From the NCBI GenBank assembly GCA_003263775.1, contig JYJJ01000056.1, forward strand, positions 62,001 through 126,000: a stretch of 64,000 nt of DNA, given 5' to 3'. The stretch is from Vibrio maritimus (lineage in GTDB: Bacteria > Pseudomonadota > Gammaproteobacteria > Enterobacterales > Vibrionaceae). A program made the position numbers and the translations under genes. The notes under the pieces are model-generated. The model was not told where the DNA came from. It did no database searches and worked only from the letters and a program-made list of their open reading frames with translations. Shown piece by piece: positions 18,581 through 27,250 of the stretch; positions within the stretch are counted from its first letter, which is position 1; each line of letters begins with the position of its first letter.

Positions 18581-18596
18581 TCAGAAAGGAACAACC

Positions 18597-18905
18597 ATGA
18601 CTAAAATTCTACTCTGCTGCAGTGCAGGCATGTCCACCAGCATGTTGGTGAAAAAAATGCAGCAAGCCGCTGAATCACAAAACTTAACAACTCAAATAGA
18701 AGCCCATTCGGTCTCTTCATTTGCTGAAAAGATAGAAGAGTTTGATGTTTGCTTACTCGGCCCACAAGTGCGATTTCAACTCGAAGCACTTCGACCTTTG
18801 GCAGAACAACTTGGCAAAGGTATCGATGTCATTTCACCTCTGGATTATGGAATGATGAAAGGTGACAAAGTCCTTGAGCAAGCACTTACGCTGGCAACAA
18901 ACTAG
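18597..18905 (+). CDS. PTS EIIB, lactose/cellobiose family
   Basis: 102 residues. The active-site loop LLCCSAGMSTSMLVKKM has the phosphorylated cysteine followed by the SAGMSTS turn, exactly the ChbB/CelA pattern. The second half has VCLLGPQVRFQLEALR and the ending IDVISPLDYGMMKGDKVLEQAL, also standard. It receives phosphate from EIIA and passes it to the sugar held by EIIC. The ATG at 18597 follows AGAAAGGA and matches the family N-terminus; the longer frame from 18501 would overlap the previous gene and the hairpin and is rejected. Its EIIC partner must be the first gene of the operon (7577-8914), because no other family-matched EIIC is in the window. Confidence 0.93.
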   Translation: MTKILLCCSAGMSTSMLVKKMQQAAESQNLTTQIEAHSVSSFAEKIEEFDVCLLGPQVRFQLEALRPLAEQLGKGIDVISPLDYGMMKGDKVLEQALTLATN

Positions 18906-18916
18906 GAGGAGGCATT

Positions 18917-19225
18917 ATGGATCAAGAAATGGTCGTCATGAACATCATTTGTAATGCTGGCGAAGCTAGAAGCTTATGTTTTGAAGCGCTAGCACTGAGT
19001 CGGCAAGGGGATTGCGAGCAAGCGCAAGGGAAACTGGATCAAGCCAAACAATGCCTCAACGAAGCACACCTTACTCAAACTCAACTGATCGAAGCCGATC
19101 AGGGCGAAGGTAAGGTGCCAATGACACTCATTATGGTACACGCGCAAGATCACCTTATGACCACTATCCTCGCCCATGAGTTGGCGAGCGAAATCGTCCA
19201 TTTACACCAACTTCATCGCGCCTGA
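18917..19225 (+). CDS. PTS EIIA, lactose/cellobiose family
   Basis: 102 residues, helical. It starts MVVMNIICNAGEARSLCFEALALSRQGD and ends with LIMVHAQDHLMTTILAHELASEIVHLH. The histidine of MVHAQDHLM is the phosphorylation site in this trimeric EIIA family (LacF/ChbA). It takes phosphate from HPr. The start lies 11 bases after the EIIB stop, with ribosome site AGGAGG. Last gene of the operon; 67 bases of intergenic DNA with a terminator separate it from the convergent alpha-glucoside PTS gene. Confidence 0.92.
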   Translation: MDQEMVVMNIICNAGEARSLCFEALALSRQGDCEQAQGKLDQAKQCLNEAHLTQTQLIEADQGEGKVPMTLIMVHAQDHLMTTILAHELASEIVHLHQLHRA

Positions 19226-19236
19226 CATTCACAACA

Positions 19237-19267
19237 TAAAAAGGCCTACGTGTCTCCACCTAGGCCT
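19237..19267 (-). terminator. Terminator between the convergent PTS operons
   Basis: AGGCCTA at 19242-19248 and TAGGCCT at 19261-19267 form the stem. Read on the minus strand it is followed by TTTTTATG, a proper U-tract, so it primarily ends the alpha-glucoside PTS message. It may also slow plus-strand transcripts. Confidence 0.75.
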
Positions 19268-19292
19268 CTGTTTGAAGAGTTATCGTGCTGGC

Positions 19293-20869
19293 TTACGCCA
19301 TCGCCTCCAAGAACTCATTCACTTCTTGGCGCACGGATGCTACGTGACTGCCGAAGATGATTTGAATGTTTTGACCTTTGTTGACCAGACCCATAGGGTT
19401 CGATTCTTGGATTCTCGCCTCGTCCACTAAAGATGGGTCGCGGATCTCCACACGCAGGCGGGTGTAGCAGTTTTGCACATCAACGATGTTGTCTTTACCG
19501 CCTAGACCTTCAATGATAGCAACCGAGTTGAACTCACCCACTGCGCTATCAATCACCGCCGTCTTGTTCCGATTCTTGTAGTCTCTTTGGTTTGTAGCTT
19601 CATTTCTGCTTCACCACGACCAATGGTTTTCAGGTTAAGATGCGTGATCAGCGCGCGGAACACAAAGTAGTAGACCGCTAGCTGAACCAGACCAATCGCC
19701 ACGTACATCGGCCAATCTGTTTTGTCGGTACCTAGTGGGATGTTGTATACGATGAAGTCGATAAGACCACCTTTACCTACCGCTACGACATCCAGCAAAG
19801 ACAACACAGCCATGAATAGACCGGTAAGGATAGCGTGCACAACAAACAGGATTGGCGCCACGAAAAGGAATGAGAATTCAATCGGCTCAGTAACACCCAC
19901 CAAAATAGAAGACAGCACAGCAGGGAACACAATCGCTTTCACTTTTTCGCGCTTGTCTTGGTCAGCACAGTGGTACATGGCTAGACCCGCACCCGTCAAA
20001 CCAAAGATTTTTACTAGGCTGCGTGAATCAAACACGATTGAGCTAGAAAGTCGCGTCGTCTCTGGGTCACCAATTTCAGCAAGGAAGATGTTCTCGATGC
20101 CGCAGTAGTTTTGACCTGCCACCATGGCACAACCACCAAGATCAGAGAAGTGCATTGGTACCCAAAGCAGGTGGTGAAGACCGGTTGGAATAAGGATACG
20201 CTCTAGGAAACCATACACGCCTACACCCATAGAGCCGGCGCCGCGAATGCTCTCGCCAAAGCCGAAGATAGCATGCTGAACCGGTGGCCAGATGTGGGTA
20301 AACAGAATACCAAGACCAATCGCAACCGGGATCATGATAATAAGTACCAGACGAGATTCACCGTATAGTGATAACGCGCCTTTAAGTACCTTTTGGCTGT
20401 ATTTGTTGTGGAAGTAGGCGTTAACAATACCGATCAGCATGCCAACGAAGATGCCCGTATCGACCACTTGCAAACCAAGGATGCTCGCCTGACCGGTACC
20501 CCCTAAGTCACCATCCAATAGCAGACCATTGAACTTCATATAGGTATGCATGGTGTACAGGTAGATGAAGTAGATGATCAGCGCGTTAAAGCCAGCGAGG
20601 TGCTTGTCTTTTTTCGCAAGCCCCATCGAAATACCGACAGCAAAGATGATATGCAGGTTAATAAGAACGCTCAGCGTCGACCAAACCAACACTTCCCCCA
20701 TCCCTTTAAAGAAAGGGGCATCTAAGAAAGGCAGTACTTCGACAATGCCAGGGTTGGTTGTTGCCGCTCCGATAGCAATCACAAAACCCACTAGTGGAAG
20801 GACATATATCGGTGCCAGCATGGCGCGCGATAAGTCACTCATATAAGTGGTTATAGCTTCTTTGTTCAT
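19293..20869 (-). CDS. Alpha-glucoside-type PTS EIICB (split by one-base deletion)
   Basis: Glucose/sucrose-superfamily permease. The EIIC part has about ten helices, with FHNKYSQKVLKGALSLYGESRLVL, LIPTGLHHLLWVPMHF and the GVTEPIEFSFLFVAP sugar-binding block. The EIIB part, about 85 residues, has VDVQNCYTRLRVEIRD with the phosphorylated Cys. As read, EIIC stops at 19553 and EIIB would start at 19556. Restoring one base in the run at 19573-19574 turns the tail into TTRNRNKTAVIDSAVGEFN and fuses both into one 525-codon protein, the normal size of AglA/MalX-like EIICB. The missing EIIA must come from the general Crr. The regulator and GH4 enzyme encoded next to it point to maltose-6-phosphate-type alpha-glucosides. 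Confidence 0.85.
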
Positions 20870-21042
20870 TATTGATGTTCCTAAATACGCTATTAATTAT
20901 TTTATTTCTGCAAATCACTTTATTCAGAAAAGAAGTCATAACAACTTTGTTGTACCTAGAATGTGATGAATGACCTAATATAGAACCAATTTATTATGTT
21001 ATTGTGATATTGATATAACCAATAATTTTTGGAAATGACATC
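20870..21042. promoter_or_regulatory. Divergent control region between the EIICB and GntR genes
   Basis: 173 AT-rich bases serving the minus-strand PTS gene and the plus-strand regulator. ACAAC at 20941-20945 and GTTGT at 20949-20953 form a short palindrome. GTGATGAATGAC at 20962 and TGTGATATTGATATAA at 21003 are CRP-like half sites only. None is strong enough to name an operator with confidence. Confidence 0.35.
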
Positions 21043-21771
21043 GTGCTATACGTAAAAGTATTAGAGAGCTTAAAAGAGAAGATCAACGCGGATGTGTACT
21101 GCGTTGGCTCAGCATTACCGACAGAAAAGCAGTTAATTGAAGAGTACCAAGTCAGCCGCATCACCATTCGCAAGGCAGTGGATGAACTGGTTAAACTCAA
21201 GCTGGTCGAAAAGCGCCGTGGGTCTGGTACCTATGTACTGGAAAAGCAATATTCGCATCAGCTAAATAGTTTGGCCGGTACCTCTGAAATTCTGACTCAC
21301 AACAATAAGACCGTGAAGTATCAGGTGACGCAATTTTTGATGAGTAGTGATAATGCACCCGTCCATAAACTCCTAGGACTCAAACCCAATGAGCCCTTGT
21401 ATTATATACGTCGAGTGAAGTTTATTGATGACCAGCCAAGGATTGTCGAAGACAGCTATATGCCAGTTGCACTGTTTCCCGACCTCAATATCTCTACGTT
21501 ACAGAAGTCGAAATTCGATTATGTCGAGCATGAGAAAGGGATGCTGATCCAAGGCAGTCGCCAAGAGTTCACCGCCGTCGATTCCGATGAGGAGATCATG
21601 GCCTTGCTTGGAATGGAGAAAAGTCAACCAATCATGAACCTGCGCTCAATATCCAACCTCGAAGATGGGCGTTATTTTGATTATACCGAAGCCTGGTTTC
21701 ACCCTAACGCTCACAAGCTGGCTATCTACTTATCTCGTAAAAGAGGGCATAGAAAACCCGTATTTCCATAA
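21043..21771 (+). CDS. GntR-family (HutC/UTRA) regulator
   Basis: 242 residues. The winged-helix domain spans residues 1-68 (GSALPTEKQLIEEYQVSRITIRKAVDELVKLKLVEKRRGSGTYV, a textbook GntR HTH). The UTRA effector domain spans about 85-235 (PLYYIRRVKFIDDQPRIVEDSYMP). The start is GTG at 21043; no ATG gives the complete first helix. UTRA domains bind sugar phosphates, so it probably represses the neighbouring alpha-glucoside genes until a 6-phosphoglucoside appears. It is transcribed away from the PTS gene and upstream of the GH4 gene. A TreR/AglR-like role is inferred from position. Confidence 0.85.
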   Translation: MLYVKVLESLKEKINADVYCVGSALPTEKQLIEEYQVSRITIRKAVDELVKLKLVEKRRGSGTYVLEKQYSHQLNSLAGTSEILTHNNKTVKYQVTQFLMSSDNAPVHKLLGLKPNEPLYYIRRVKFIDDQPRIVEDSYMPVALFPDLNISTLQKSKFDYVEHEKGMLIQGSRQEFTAVDSDEEIMALLGMEKSQPIMNLRSISNLEDGRYFDYTEAWFHPNAHKLAIYLSRKRGHRKPVFP

Positions 21772-21851
21772 CCAATCCCAACTATTGTTTGAATACGATC
21801 ACACCTTAAAGGTATTTAATTTGTCACATCACAACAAATCCCTAGGATAAG

Positions 21852-21868
21852 ACCTATTCAAGATAGGT
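21852..21868 (+). promoter_or_regulatory. Short inverted repeat upstream of the GH4 gene
   Basis: ACCTAT at 21852-21857 and ATAGGT at 21863-21868 with a 5-base spacer, in the 157-base gap between the regulator and the glucosidase. CCTAGG at 21841-21846 is a second small palindrome. The size and position suit a GntR/UTRA operator, but no second copy with the same sequence was found, so this is tentative. Confidence 0.3.
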
Positions 21869-21928
21869 TATGAATCACATGACCTTTTAAATATCCGAAC
21901 AGCATTCAAAAACAAATTGGAGTTGGTT

Positions 21929-23263
21929 ATGACCAAACAACCACAAATCATCGCAATCGCAGGCGGCGGCTCAACATACACTGCCGGTATCGTTAAAGCT
22001 CTTCTAATGAAAGGGGATGACTTCCCTATCGCGGAAATCCGCATGTACGACATCGATGCACAGCGCCAAGACAACGTTGCAGTATTGGTGGACTACGTGG
22101 TCAAAACTCATGCTCCACACGTGAAACTGACGGTGACGACGGAGCCAGAAGTGGCTTTCTCTCACGCTGACTTTGTATTTGCTCAAATCCGCGTTGGTCA
22201 GTACAAGATGCGTGAAACCGACGAGAAGATCCCACTGCGTCACGGCTGTGTAGGCCAAGAGACTTGTGGCGCTGGCGGCCTCGCTTACGGCATGCGTACT
22301 ATCTTCCCAATGATTGAACTTATCGATCATATGGAGCGCTTCGCTAAAGAATCTTGCTGGATGCTGAACTACTCAAACCCAGCGGCGATTGTGGCTGATG
22401 CAGTTCACCGCCTACGTCCAAACGCTCGCGTACTTAACATCTGTGATATGCCAGTGGCGATCGAGCGTAACCTATCGAACATCCTTGGTGTGAACCGTTA
22501 TGATCTCGACGTTGAGTACTTCGGTCTGAACCACTACGGCTGGTTTACGTCTATCAAGGTTGATGGAGAAGAGAAGATCCCGTTCCTTCGTAACCACATC
22601 CAAAAATTCGGCATGTTGACTGAAGAAGAAGTGGAGAACGCGTGTCACTCTGAGCCTTCTTGGATTAAGACCTTCAAGAACACTCAGCCTCTAATGCAGA
22701 TGTTCCCAGAGTACGTGCCAAACACTTACCTTCAATACTACCTAATGGCTGACGATATCGTGGCTCAGTCCAACCCAGAGCACACTCGTGCTAACGAGGT
22801 TATGGAAGGTCGTGAGAAGAAGATGTTTGAAGCGATTGAGCAAATCAAAGCATCAGATGGCAATGTAGAAGGCAAATTCCACGTTGGCGTGCACGGTGAG
22901 TTTATCGCAGACGTGGCGATGTCGATGGCTTATGACCTACGCCAGAAGTGGCTGGTGATCATTCCAAACAACGGCATCATCAAAGGCTTGCCAGATGATG
23001 CCATGGTGGAAGTGCCTGCGCTGCTTGGCCGCGATAAAGTCTACCCAATCCAAGTGGGTGAAGTGCCACACTTCTACCAAGGCATGTTGCAGCAACAACT
23101 GATGTCTGAGAAATGCTTGGTTGATGCTGCAATTGAAGGCTCTTACGACAAAGCGCTACAAGCCTTTGCACTCAATAAGACCATTCCATCAGCGAAAGTG
23201 GCGAAGCTTATTCTTGATGACATGATCGAAGCGAACAAAGAGTACTGGCCGGAACTTAAGTAA
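21929..23263 (+). CDS. GH4 6-phospho-alpha-glucosidase
   Basis: 444 residues from the ATG at 21929 (ribosome site GGAG at 21919; an upstream in-frame TTG at 21917 is less likely). Glycoside hydrolase family 4 uses NAD+ and a divalent metal. The Rossmann motif IAIAGGGSTYTAGIVKAL opens the protein. IRVGQYKMRETDEKIPLRHGCVGQETCGAGG is the GH4 signature with the catalytic-site Cys and metal-binding region; NICDMP and the YFGLNHYGW block (metal His) follow. These match GlvA/AglB-type enzymes, which hydrolyse maltose-6-phosphate and related phosphorylated alpha-glucosides delivered by the EIICB encoded next door. The product is glucose-6-phosphate plus glucose or its reduced relatives. Confidence 0.92.
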   Translation: MTKQPQIIAIAGGGSTYTAGIVKALLMKGDDFPIAEIRMYDIDAQRQDNVAVLVDYVVKTHAPHVKLTVTTEPEVAFSHADFVFAQIRVGQYKMRETDEKIPLRHGCVGQETCGAGGLAYGMRTIFPMIELIDHMERFAKESCWMLNYSNPAAIVADAVHRLRPNARVLNICDMPVAIERNLSNILGVNRYDLDVEYFGLNHYGWFTSIKVDGEEKIPFLRNHIQKFGMLTEEEVENACHSEPSWIKTFKNTQPLMQMFPEYVPNTYLQYYLMADDIVAQSNPEHTRANEVMEGREKKMFEAIEQIKASDGNVEGKFHVGVHGEFIADVAMSMAYDLRQKWLVIIPNNGIIKGLPDDAMVEVPALLGRDKVYPIQVGEVPHFYQGMLQQQLMSEKCLVDAAIEGSYDKALQAFALNKTIPSAKVAKLILDDMIEANKEYWPELK

Positions 23264-23301
23264 TTCAATCCCGACCCTTGAATGAGAAAACAAGAGAACG
23301 A

Positions 23302-24285
23302 ATGATGAAAAACAAACAAATCAAAGATCTTAATGCCTCAGCGGTAGGTTTTGGCTGCTGGGCTATCGGCGGGACTTGGAACAACGTCTCTGACAATGAA
23401 TCCATCAAAGCAATCAAAGCGGCAATCGACAATGGCATCAACTTTTTCGATGTTGCACCGGTTTACGGTAAAGGTCATGCGGAAACGGTACTCGGCCAAG
23501 CGCTGAAAACCGAGTCTCGCGAAAACATCATCATCGCGACCAAATGTGGTCTGCCATGGTCTCAAGATGAGCGTAAAAAGACTCGTAAAGATCTGACAAA
23601 AGAGAGCATTTTCAAAGAGATTGATGACTCTCTAACGCGCCTACAAACTGAATACATCGACCTGTACCAAGTGCACTGGCCAGATCCAAACACGCCAATT
23701 TCAGAAACGGCAGAGGCACTGGCTGAGCTTAAACGACAAGGCAAAATTCGCCACGTCGGTGTATCGAACTACTCGCTTGATATGACGCGTGAAATGATGG
23801 CAGGTGTTGAAGTGGCGACCTTCCAAGGTCTCTACAACCTGCTAGAGCAGAACCCAGAGCATTACCACAACATTCCATTGCAGTACCGTGCGCGTGAAGA
23901 AGCGCTGCCATTCTGTAAAGAGCACGACATGAAGTACCTGCCGTACTCACCACTAATGCAGGGTCTGCTGACGGGTACGTTAAAGCGCTCTGGTAACTGG
24001 GATGAAAACGACGACCGTCGCAATAACCCTAAGCTCAACGGCGACGCGTTTGAACCTTACTTCAACTGTGTGGAAGAGTTAAAAGCTTTAGCTAAAGAAG
24101 CCAACATTCCGCTTTCGCACCTAGCTATCCACTGGCTTGTGGCGCAAGAAGAAGTAGGGCCTGTGATTGCCGGTGCTCACACGGTAGAGCAAGTACGTGA
24201 TAACGCGGCGTTCATGCAATCGACATCGAGCACCGAGTTACTGGCACGTGCCGAAGCGATTGTGGCGAAGTGGCAGCTTAGCTAA
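23302..24285 (+). CDS. Aldo/keto reductase
   Basis: 327 residues from the ATG at 23302 (an ATG also follows at 23305; the extra TTG-initiated residues upstream are not family-like). An NADPH-dependent (beta/alpha)8 oxidoreductase. The catalytic tetrad is visible: Asp in NGINFFDVAPVYG, Tyr in VYGKGHAE, Lys in IIATKCGLPW and His in YQVHWPDP. The C-terminal cofactor site VGPVIAGAHTVEQVRDN is present. It follows the GH4 gene by 38 bases and is probably co-transcribed. A role in reducing a keto- or aldo-sugar released from unusual alpha-glucosides (for example sucrose isomers) is possible but not shown by sequence. Confidence 0.88.
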   Translation: MMKNKQIKDLNASAVGFGCWAIGGTWNNVSDNESIKAIKAAIDNGINFFDVAPVYGKGHAETVLGQALKTESRENIIIATKCGLPWSQDERKKTRKDLTKESIFKEIDDSLTRLQTEYIDLYQVHWPDPNTPISETAEALAELKRQGKIRHVGVSNYSLDMTREMMAGVEVATFQGLYNLLEQNPEHYHNIPLQYRAREEALPFCKEHDMKYLPYSPLMQGLLTGTLKRSGNWDENDDRRNNPKLNGDAFEPYFNCVEELKALAKEANIPLSHLAIHWLVAQEEVGPVIAGAHTVEQVRDNAAFMQSTSSTELLARAEAIVAKWQLS

Positions 24286-24315
24286 ACAACCTACAACGTC
24301 ATTTGGCTTACAAAA

Positions 24316-24346
24316 GGTATTATTGCGTCAATAGACCAATAATACC
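24316..24346 (+). repeat. Perfect 10-bp inverted repeat after the aldo/keto reductase gene
   Basis: GGTATTATTG at 24316-24325 and CAATAATACC at 24337-24346 with an 11-base spacer. It is not followed by a T-run and lies just upstream of the stronger terminator hairpin. It may be a transcript-stability hairpin or a protein site. Confidence 0.5.
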
Positions 24347-24350
24347 GACT

Positions 24351-24391
24351 GCCTGAAACTGAGTGTTTTTTTACCACACTGAGTTTCAGGC
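24351..24391. terminator. Hairpin terminator between convergent genes
   Basis: GCCTGAAACT at 24351-24360 pairs with AGTTTCAGGC at 24382-24391, and a further AGTG/CACT pairing follows one mismatch. The loop contains TTTTTTT. It separates the plus-strand reductase from the minus-strand amidase gene and probably ends both messages. Confidence 0.65.
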
Positions 24392-24415
24392 TCCCTTATT
24401 GACCACAGCAAAAGC

Positions 24416-25255
24416 CTACAACCGTGGAAGTTTCAACTCCCCAAGAGTATTGAGATAAACTGACGGCTCTTGGTATTGCGGAAACGCAATCGGGTTGTCG
24501 CGAAAGCTCTTCAGCGGCTGCCCAAGCCCCAAAGTTCCCCTTTCTCGCACTCGTTTCACTCGACTCACATCGAGTTCGATAGGGATCACCTGCTCTGCTT
24601 CTCCTGCTTGATAAAGCACGTCACCTTCTGGCCCTACGACAATAGACTGCCCATTCCCTAACGCCCCACAACCATTAATATCCACCATAAAGCACTGATT
24701 AGTAATGGCATTAGCCCGTGCAATACAACATTCTATTTCGCGGTCTATCGTACCTGTCATCGTAGGGTGAATGATCACTTCAGCTCCCATACAAGCCAGC
24801 GCTCGAATGGTTTCTGGGATCCACATGTCATAGCAAATGGAAACACCAAACCGACCAACATTCGGAATGTCAAAAGTCACAAACTGATCACCATTTTCGA
24901 CCTGTTGCTCATAAGGTAGAAACGGATACATTTTGTGGTAACGGGCCTCAACTTCACCCTCTGGGTTGATCACAAGTAGAGTGTTATTGGTCCCTTTTTC
25001 ATCTTGGGTATAGTAAGACCCTGAAACGAGCCAAATATTCTGCTCTTGAGCCAGCTTTCTTAACCTTCGCTCGGTCTCTCCACCAATCGGTTCTGCGTGT
25101 TTTAGTGATGCCCCATAAAGAGCAAGTTCACTAAAAACCACCATGTTTACCCATGGAAATCGTTGACATGTCGCGCGAGTTTTCTGCTCTAGCGTTGCTA
25201 AGTTGTCGCCCATAGGAAGGCTTAACTGCAATCCTGCAATGGAAAAATGACTCAT
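24416..25255 (-). CDS. Nitrilase-superfamily carbon-nitrogen hydrolase (amidase-like)
   Basis: 279 residues. The Glu-Lys-Cys triad is complete: Glu43 in VVFSELALYG, Lys in ARYHKMYPFLPYEQ and Cys in VSICYDMWIPE. The residues after Cys (YDMW) and the YHKMYPF block resemble aliphatic amidases and N-carbamoyl or omega-amide hydrolases more than true nitrilases. The reaction is expected to be R-CO-NH2 + H2O to R-COOH + NH3 in the cytoplasm. The gene overlaps the ABC ATPase gene by an ATGA junction (25252-25255), so it is the last gene of the importer operon and probably acts on the imported compound. A gabT/gabD pair upstream suggests that a C4 amino acid is formed; inference. Confidence 0.85.
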   Translation of the reverse strand: MSHFSIAGLQLSLPMGDNLATLEQKTRATCQRFPWVNMVVFSELALYGASLKHAEPIGGETERRLRKLAQEQNIWLVSGSYYTQDEKGTNNTLLVINPEGEVEARYHKMYPFLPYEQQVENGDQFVTFDIPNVGRFGVSICYDMWIPETIRALACMGAEVIIHPTMTGTIDREIECCIARANAITNQCFMVDINGCGALGNGQSIVVGPEGDVLYQAGEAEQVIPIELDVSRVKRVRERGTLGLGQPLKSFRDNPIAFPQYQEPSVYLNTLGELKLPRL

Positions 25256-26245
25256 ACTGTGACCTTCTCTTGTGGGCTAGTAGTGAAATGATGGTGTTCA
25301 TTCAACAAAGGGTAAAAACACGCACTATCGTGAACTCCCCCCTGCTCCAAGCGAGGAAACGCTTGCTGGCATTTATCACCTAATTTTTGGCATCGACTTT
25401 GGAAAGCACAGCCATGCGGGCGATTCAGAGCACTCGGCACTTCTCCTGATAGTGCTTGCAATCGGTCACGTTGCCGAGGGTCTAATGATGGAATGGAATT
25501 GAGCAAAGCTTGTGTATAAGGATGTTGTGTTTGATGAAACACATCACCGACTGGTCCCGCTTCGACAATCTCTCCCAAGTACATCACCAATACGCGGTCT
25601 GCAATTCGCTCGACTAACCCCAAGTCGTGAGTGATGAATAAATAGCTTAAGCCTCGCTCCTGCTTGAGCTGATTGAGCAAGTTAACGATGGTCGCCTGAA
25701 CAGAGACATCCAATGCCGCCGTTGCTCATCCAGAATAATCAATTTGGGATCTAGCATTAAAGCACGCGCGATTCCTATCCTTTGGCGTTGCCCACCGGAC
25801 AGCTCATGAGGCATACGCGCCAACATATTCTCATTTAGTCCCACTGTAATGAGCATTTCGAGCACTTTATCCAACCGCTCAAGCTTGGTTAGTTTGGTGT
25901 GAGTAAGCAGAGGCTCTTCTAACAATGCCTGGACTGACAACCGAGGGTTAAGTGTCGAGTAAGGGTTTTGAAACACGATGCTGTATTCTTTTCGAAGCTG
26001 TTTAAGCTGCCTCCCTTTAAGAGCGCTGATATCTTGCCCACAAAAGTGGATACTGCCGGAATCAGCATCGAGAAGCTTTAATATGGTCATGGCTATTGAG
26101 CTTTTGCCGCACCCAGACTCCCCACCAGAGCTACGCACTCCCCCGGTTGAATATCAAAATTGATGTGCTGAAAGGCTTGCAGTGTTTGCTGTCCAACAGA
26201 GTAGGACTTAGCGAGGTCAGTGACCTTCAATAATGGTTGTACCAT
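25252..26245 (-). CDS. Oligopeptide/dipeptide-type ABC ATPase, OppF-like (two frameshifts)
   Basis: 331 codons after repair. Walker A is broken in the raw reading: one missing base in the run at 26120-26123 must be restored to give LVGESGCGKSS. The signature ELSGGQRQRIGIARAL is intact. Walker B is also broken: a missing base near 25724 must be restored to give LIILDEPTAALDVS. The C-terminal PTGCAF-like segment reads PHGCAFQSRCQKLGDKC, as in OppF/DppF (oligo-HPY domain, possible iron-sulfur Cys). The start ATG at 26245 follows the upstream ATPase gene by 20 bases. Both breaks fall at repeated G/C, so they look like read errors. It pairs with the OppD-like subunit to energise the importer. Confidence 0.83.
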
Positions 26246-26265
26246 GATGATTCCTTCTCAGTTAA

Positions 26266-27249
26266 TCAAGCAATTTGCTTCTGCTGTTTAGGCGGTTGAT
26301 GATGAAAACAAAGGATCTGATGTGCGTTATATTGCTTGGCTTGCGGTGCTGCACTGAGACACATCTCTGTCGCCGCATGACAGCGAGAGGCAAAAGCACA
26401 ACCTGTGGGCTTAACTCTCATATCAGGCACGGAACCTGGAATTGCGTACAGTTCATGAGTCAAGCCAATCGCAGGTACGGAATTCAGTAGCCCTTGGGTA
26501 TACGGGTGCATGGGATGATTGAAAAGTGATTCGATGGGCCCTTGCTCCACAATGGTGCCAGCGTACATCACCGCCACACGGTCGCATAGCGATGCCACTA
26601 CAGAGAGATCATGAGTAATAAACAAAATGCTGATGTTCTGTTTCTCAGCCAGTTCGCGCAACAGCAAAATGATTTGTGCTTGAATGGTGACATCAAGAGC
26701 GGTTGTTGGCTCATCGGCAATAAGAACTTTAGGCTCACAACTCAACGCGATTGCAATCATGATTCGTTGCAATTGACCACCAGAGAACTGATGCGGATAT
26801 TTCTTTACCGCTTGTTCTGGCTCTGGAAGGTGAACCATATCCAGTAGTCGGATTAATTCAACCTTGGCTTGTTTGCGATTGATTTTACGATGCGCAAGAA
26901 TTATGTCAGCCATTTGCTGTTCGATGGTGAAATAAGGGTTTAGCGCCGTCATCGGATTTTGGAAGATCATCGCAATATCATCACCACGAATGGTCGCCCA
27001 CTCTTGTGCTGACAGCGACTCTAGAGGTTGTCCCTCTAAGCAAATAGAACCATGAACAATGGCGTTATCGGGGAGCAGCCCAAGGCAAGCCGTTGAGGTT
27101 AGAGATTTCCCGCACCCTGACTCACCAACTAGGCCTAGGACTTCACCGCGCTTGAGTTCAAAGCTGCATCCATTAACAGCATGGATGGTCGAAGAGAAGT
27201 TCTCAAATTGAATACTCAGGTTACGTACGGACAATAGAGAATCACTCAT
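26266..27249 (-). CDS. Oligopeptide/dipeptide-type ABC ATPase, OppD-like
   Basis: 327 residues from the ATG at 27249, chosen because GGGAGAG precedes it and MSDSLLSVRNLSIQF is the family N-terminus; a longer frame to 27300 would overlap the permease gene. Walker A is GLVGESGCGKSLTS, the Q-loop is MIFQNPMTALNP, the signature is QFSGGQLQRIMIAIAL, Walker B is KVLIADEPTTALDVT, and the switch His is in LFITHDLSVV. The C-terminal TGCAFASRCHAATEMC segment holds the conserved cysteines of the oligopeptide ATPase tail. It is intact, unlike its partner gene. Confidence 0.92.
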   Translation of the reverse strand: MSDSLLSVRNLSIQFENFSSTIHAVNGCSFELKRGEVLGLVGESGCGKSLTSTACLGLLPDNAIVHGSICLEGQPLESLSAQEWATIRGDDIAMIFQNPMTALNPYFTIEQQMADIILAHRKINRKQAKVELIRLLDMVHLPEPEQAVKKYPHQFSGGQLQRIMIAIALSCEPKVLIADEPTTALDVTIQAQIILLLRELAEKQNISILFITHDLSVVASLCDRVAVMYAGTIVEQGPIESLFNHPMHPYTQGLLNSVPAIGLTHELYAIPGSVPDMRVKPTGCAFASRCHAATEMCLSAAPQAKQYNAHQILCFHHQPPKQQKQIA

Positions 27250-27250
27250 G

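Noticed and set aside
19553..19556. Natural stop-start overlap between EIIC and EIIB genes
   Set aside because: A one-base repair at 19573 fuses them into a family-length EIICB.
20959..21020. CRP sites before the alpha-glucoside genes
   Set aside because: Only half sites were found; no full TGTGA-N6-TCACA copy.
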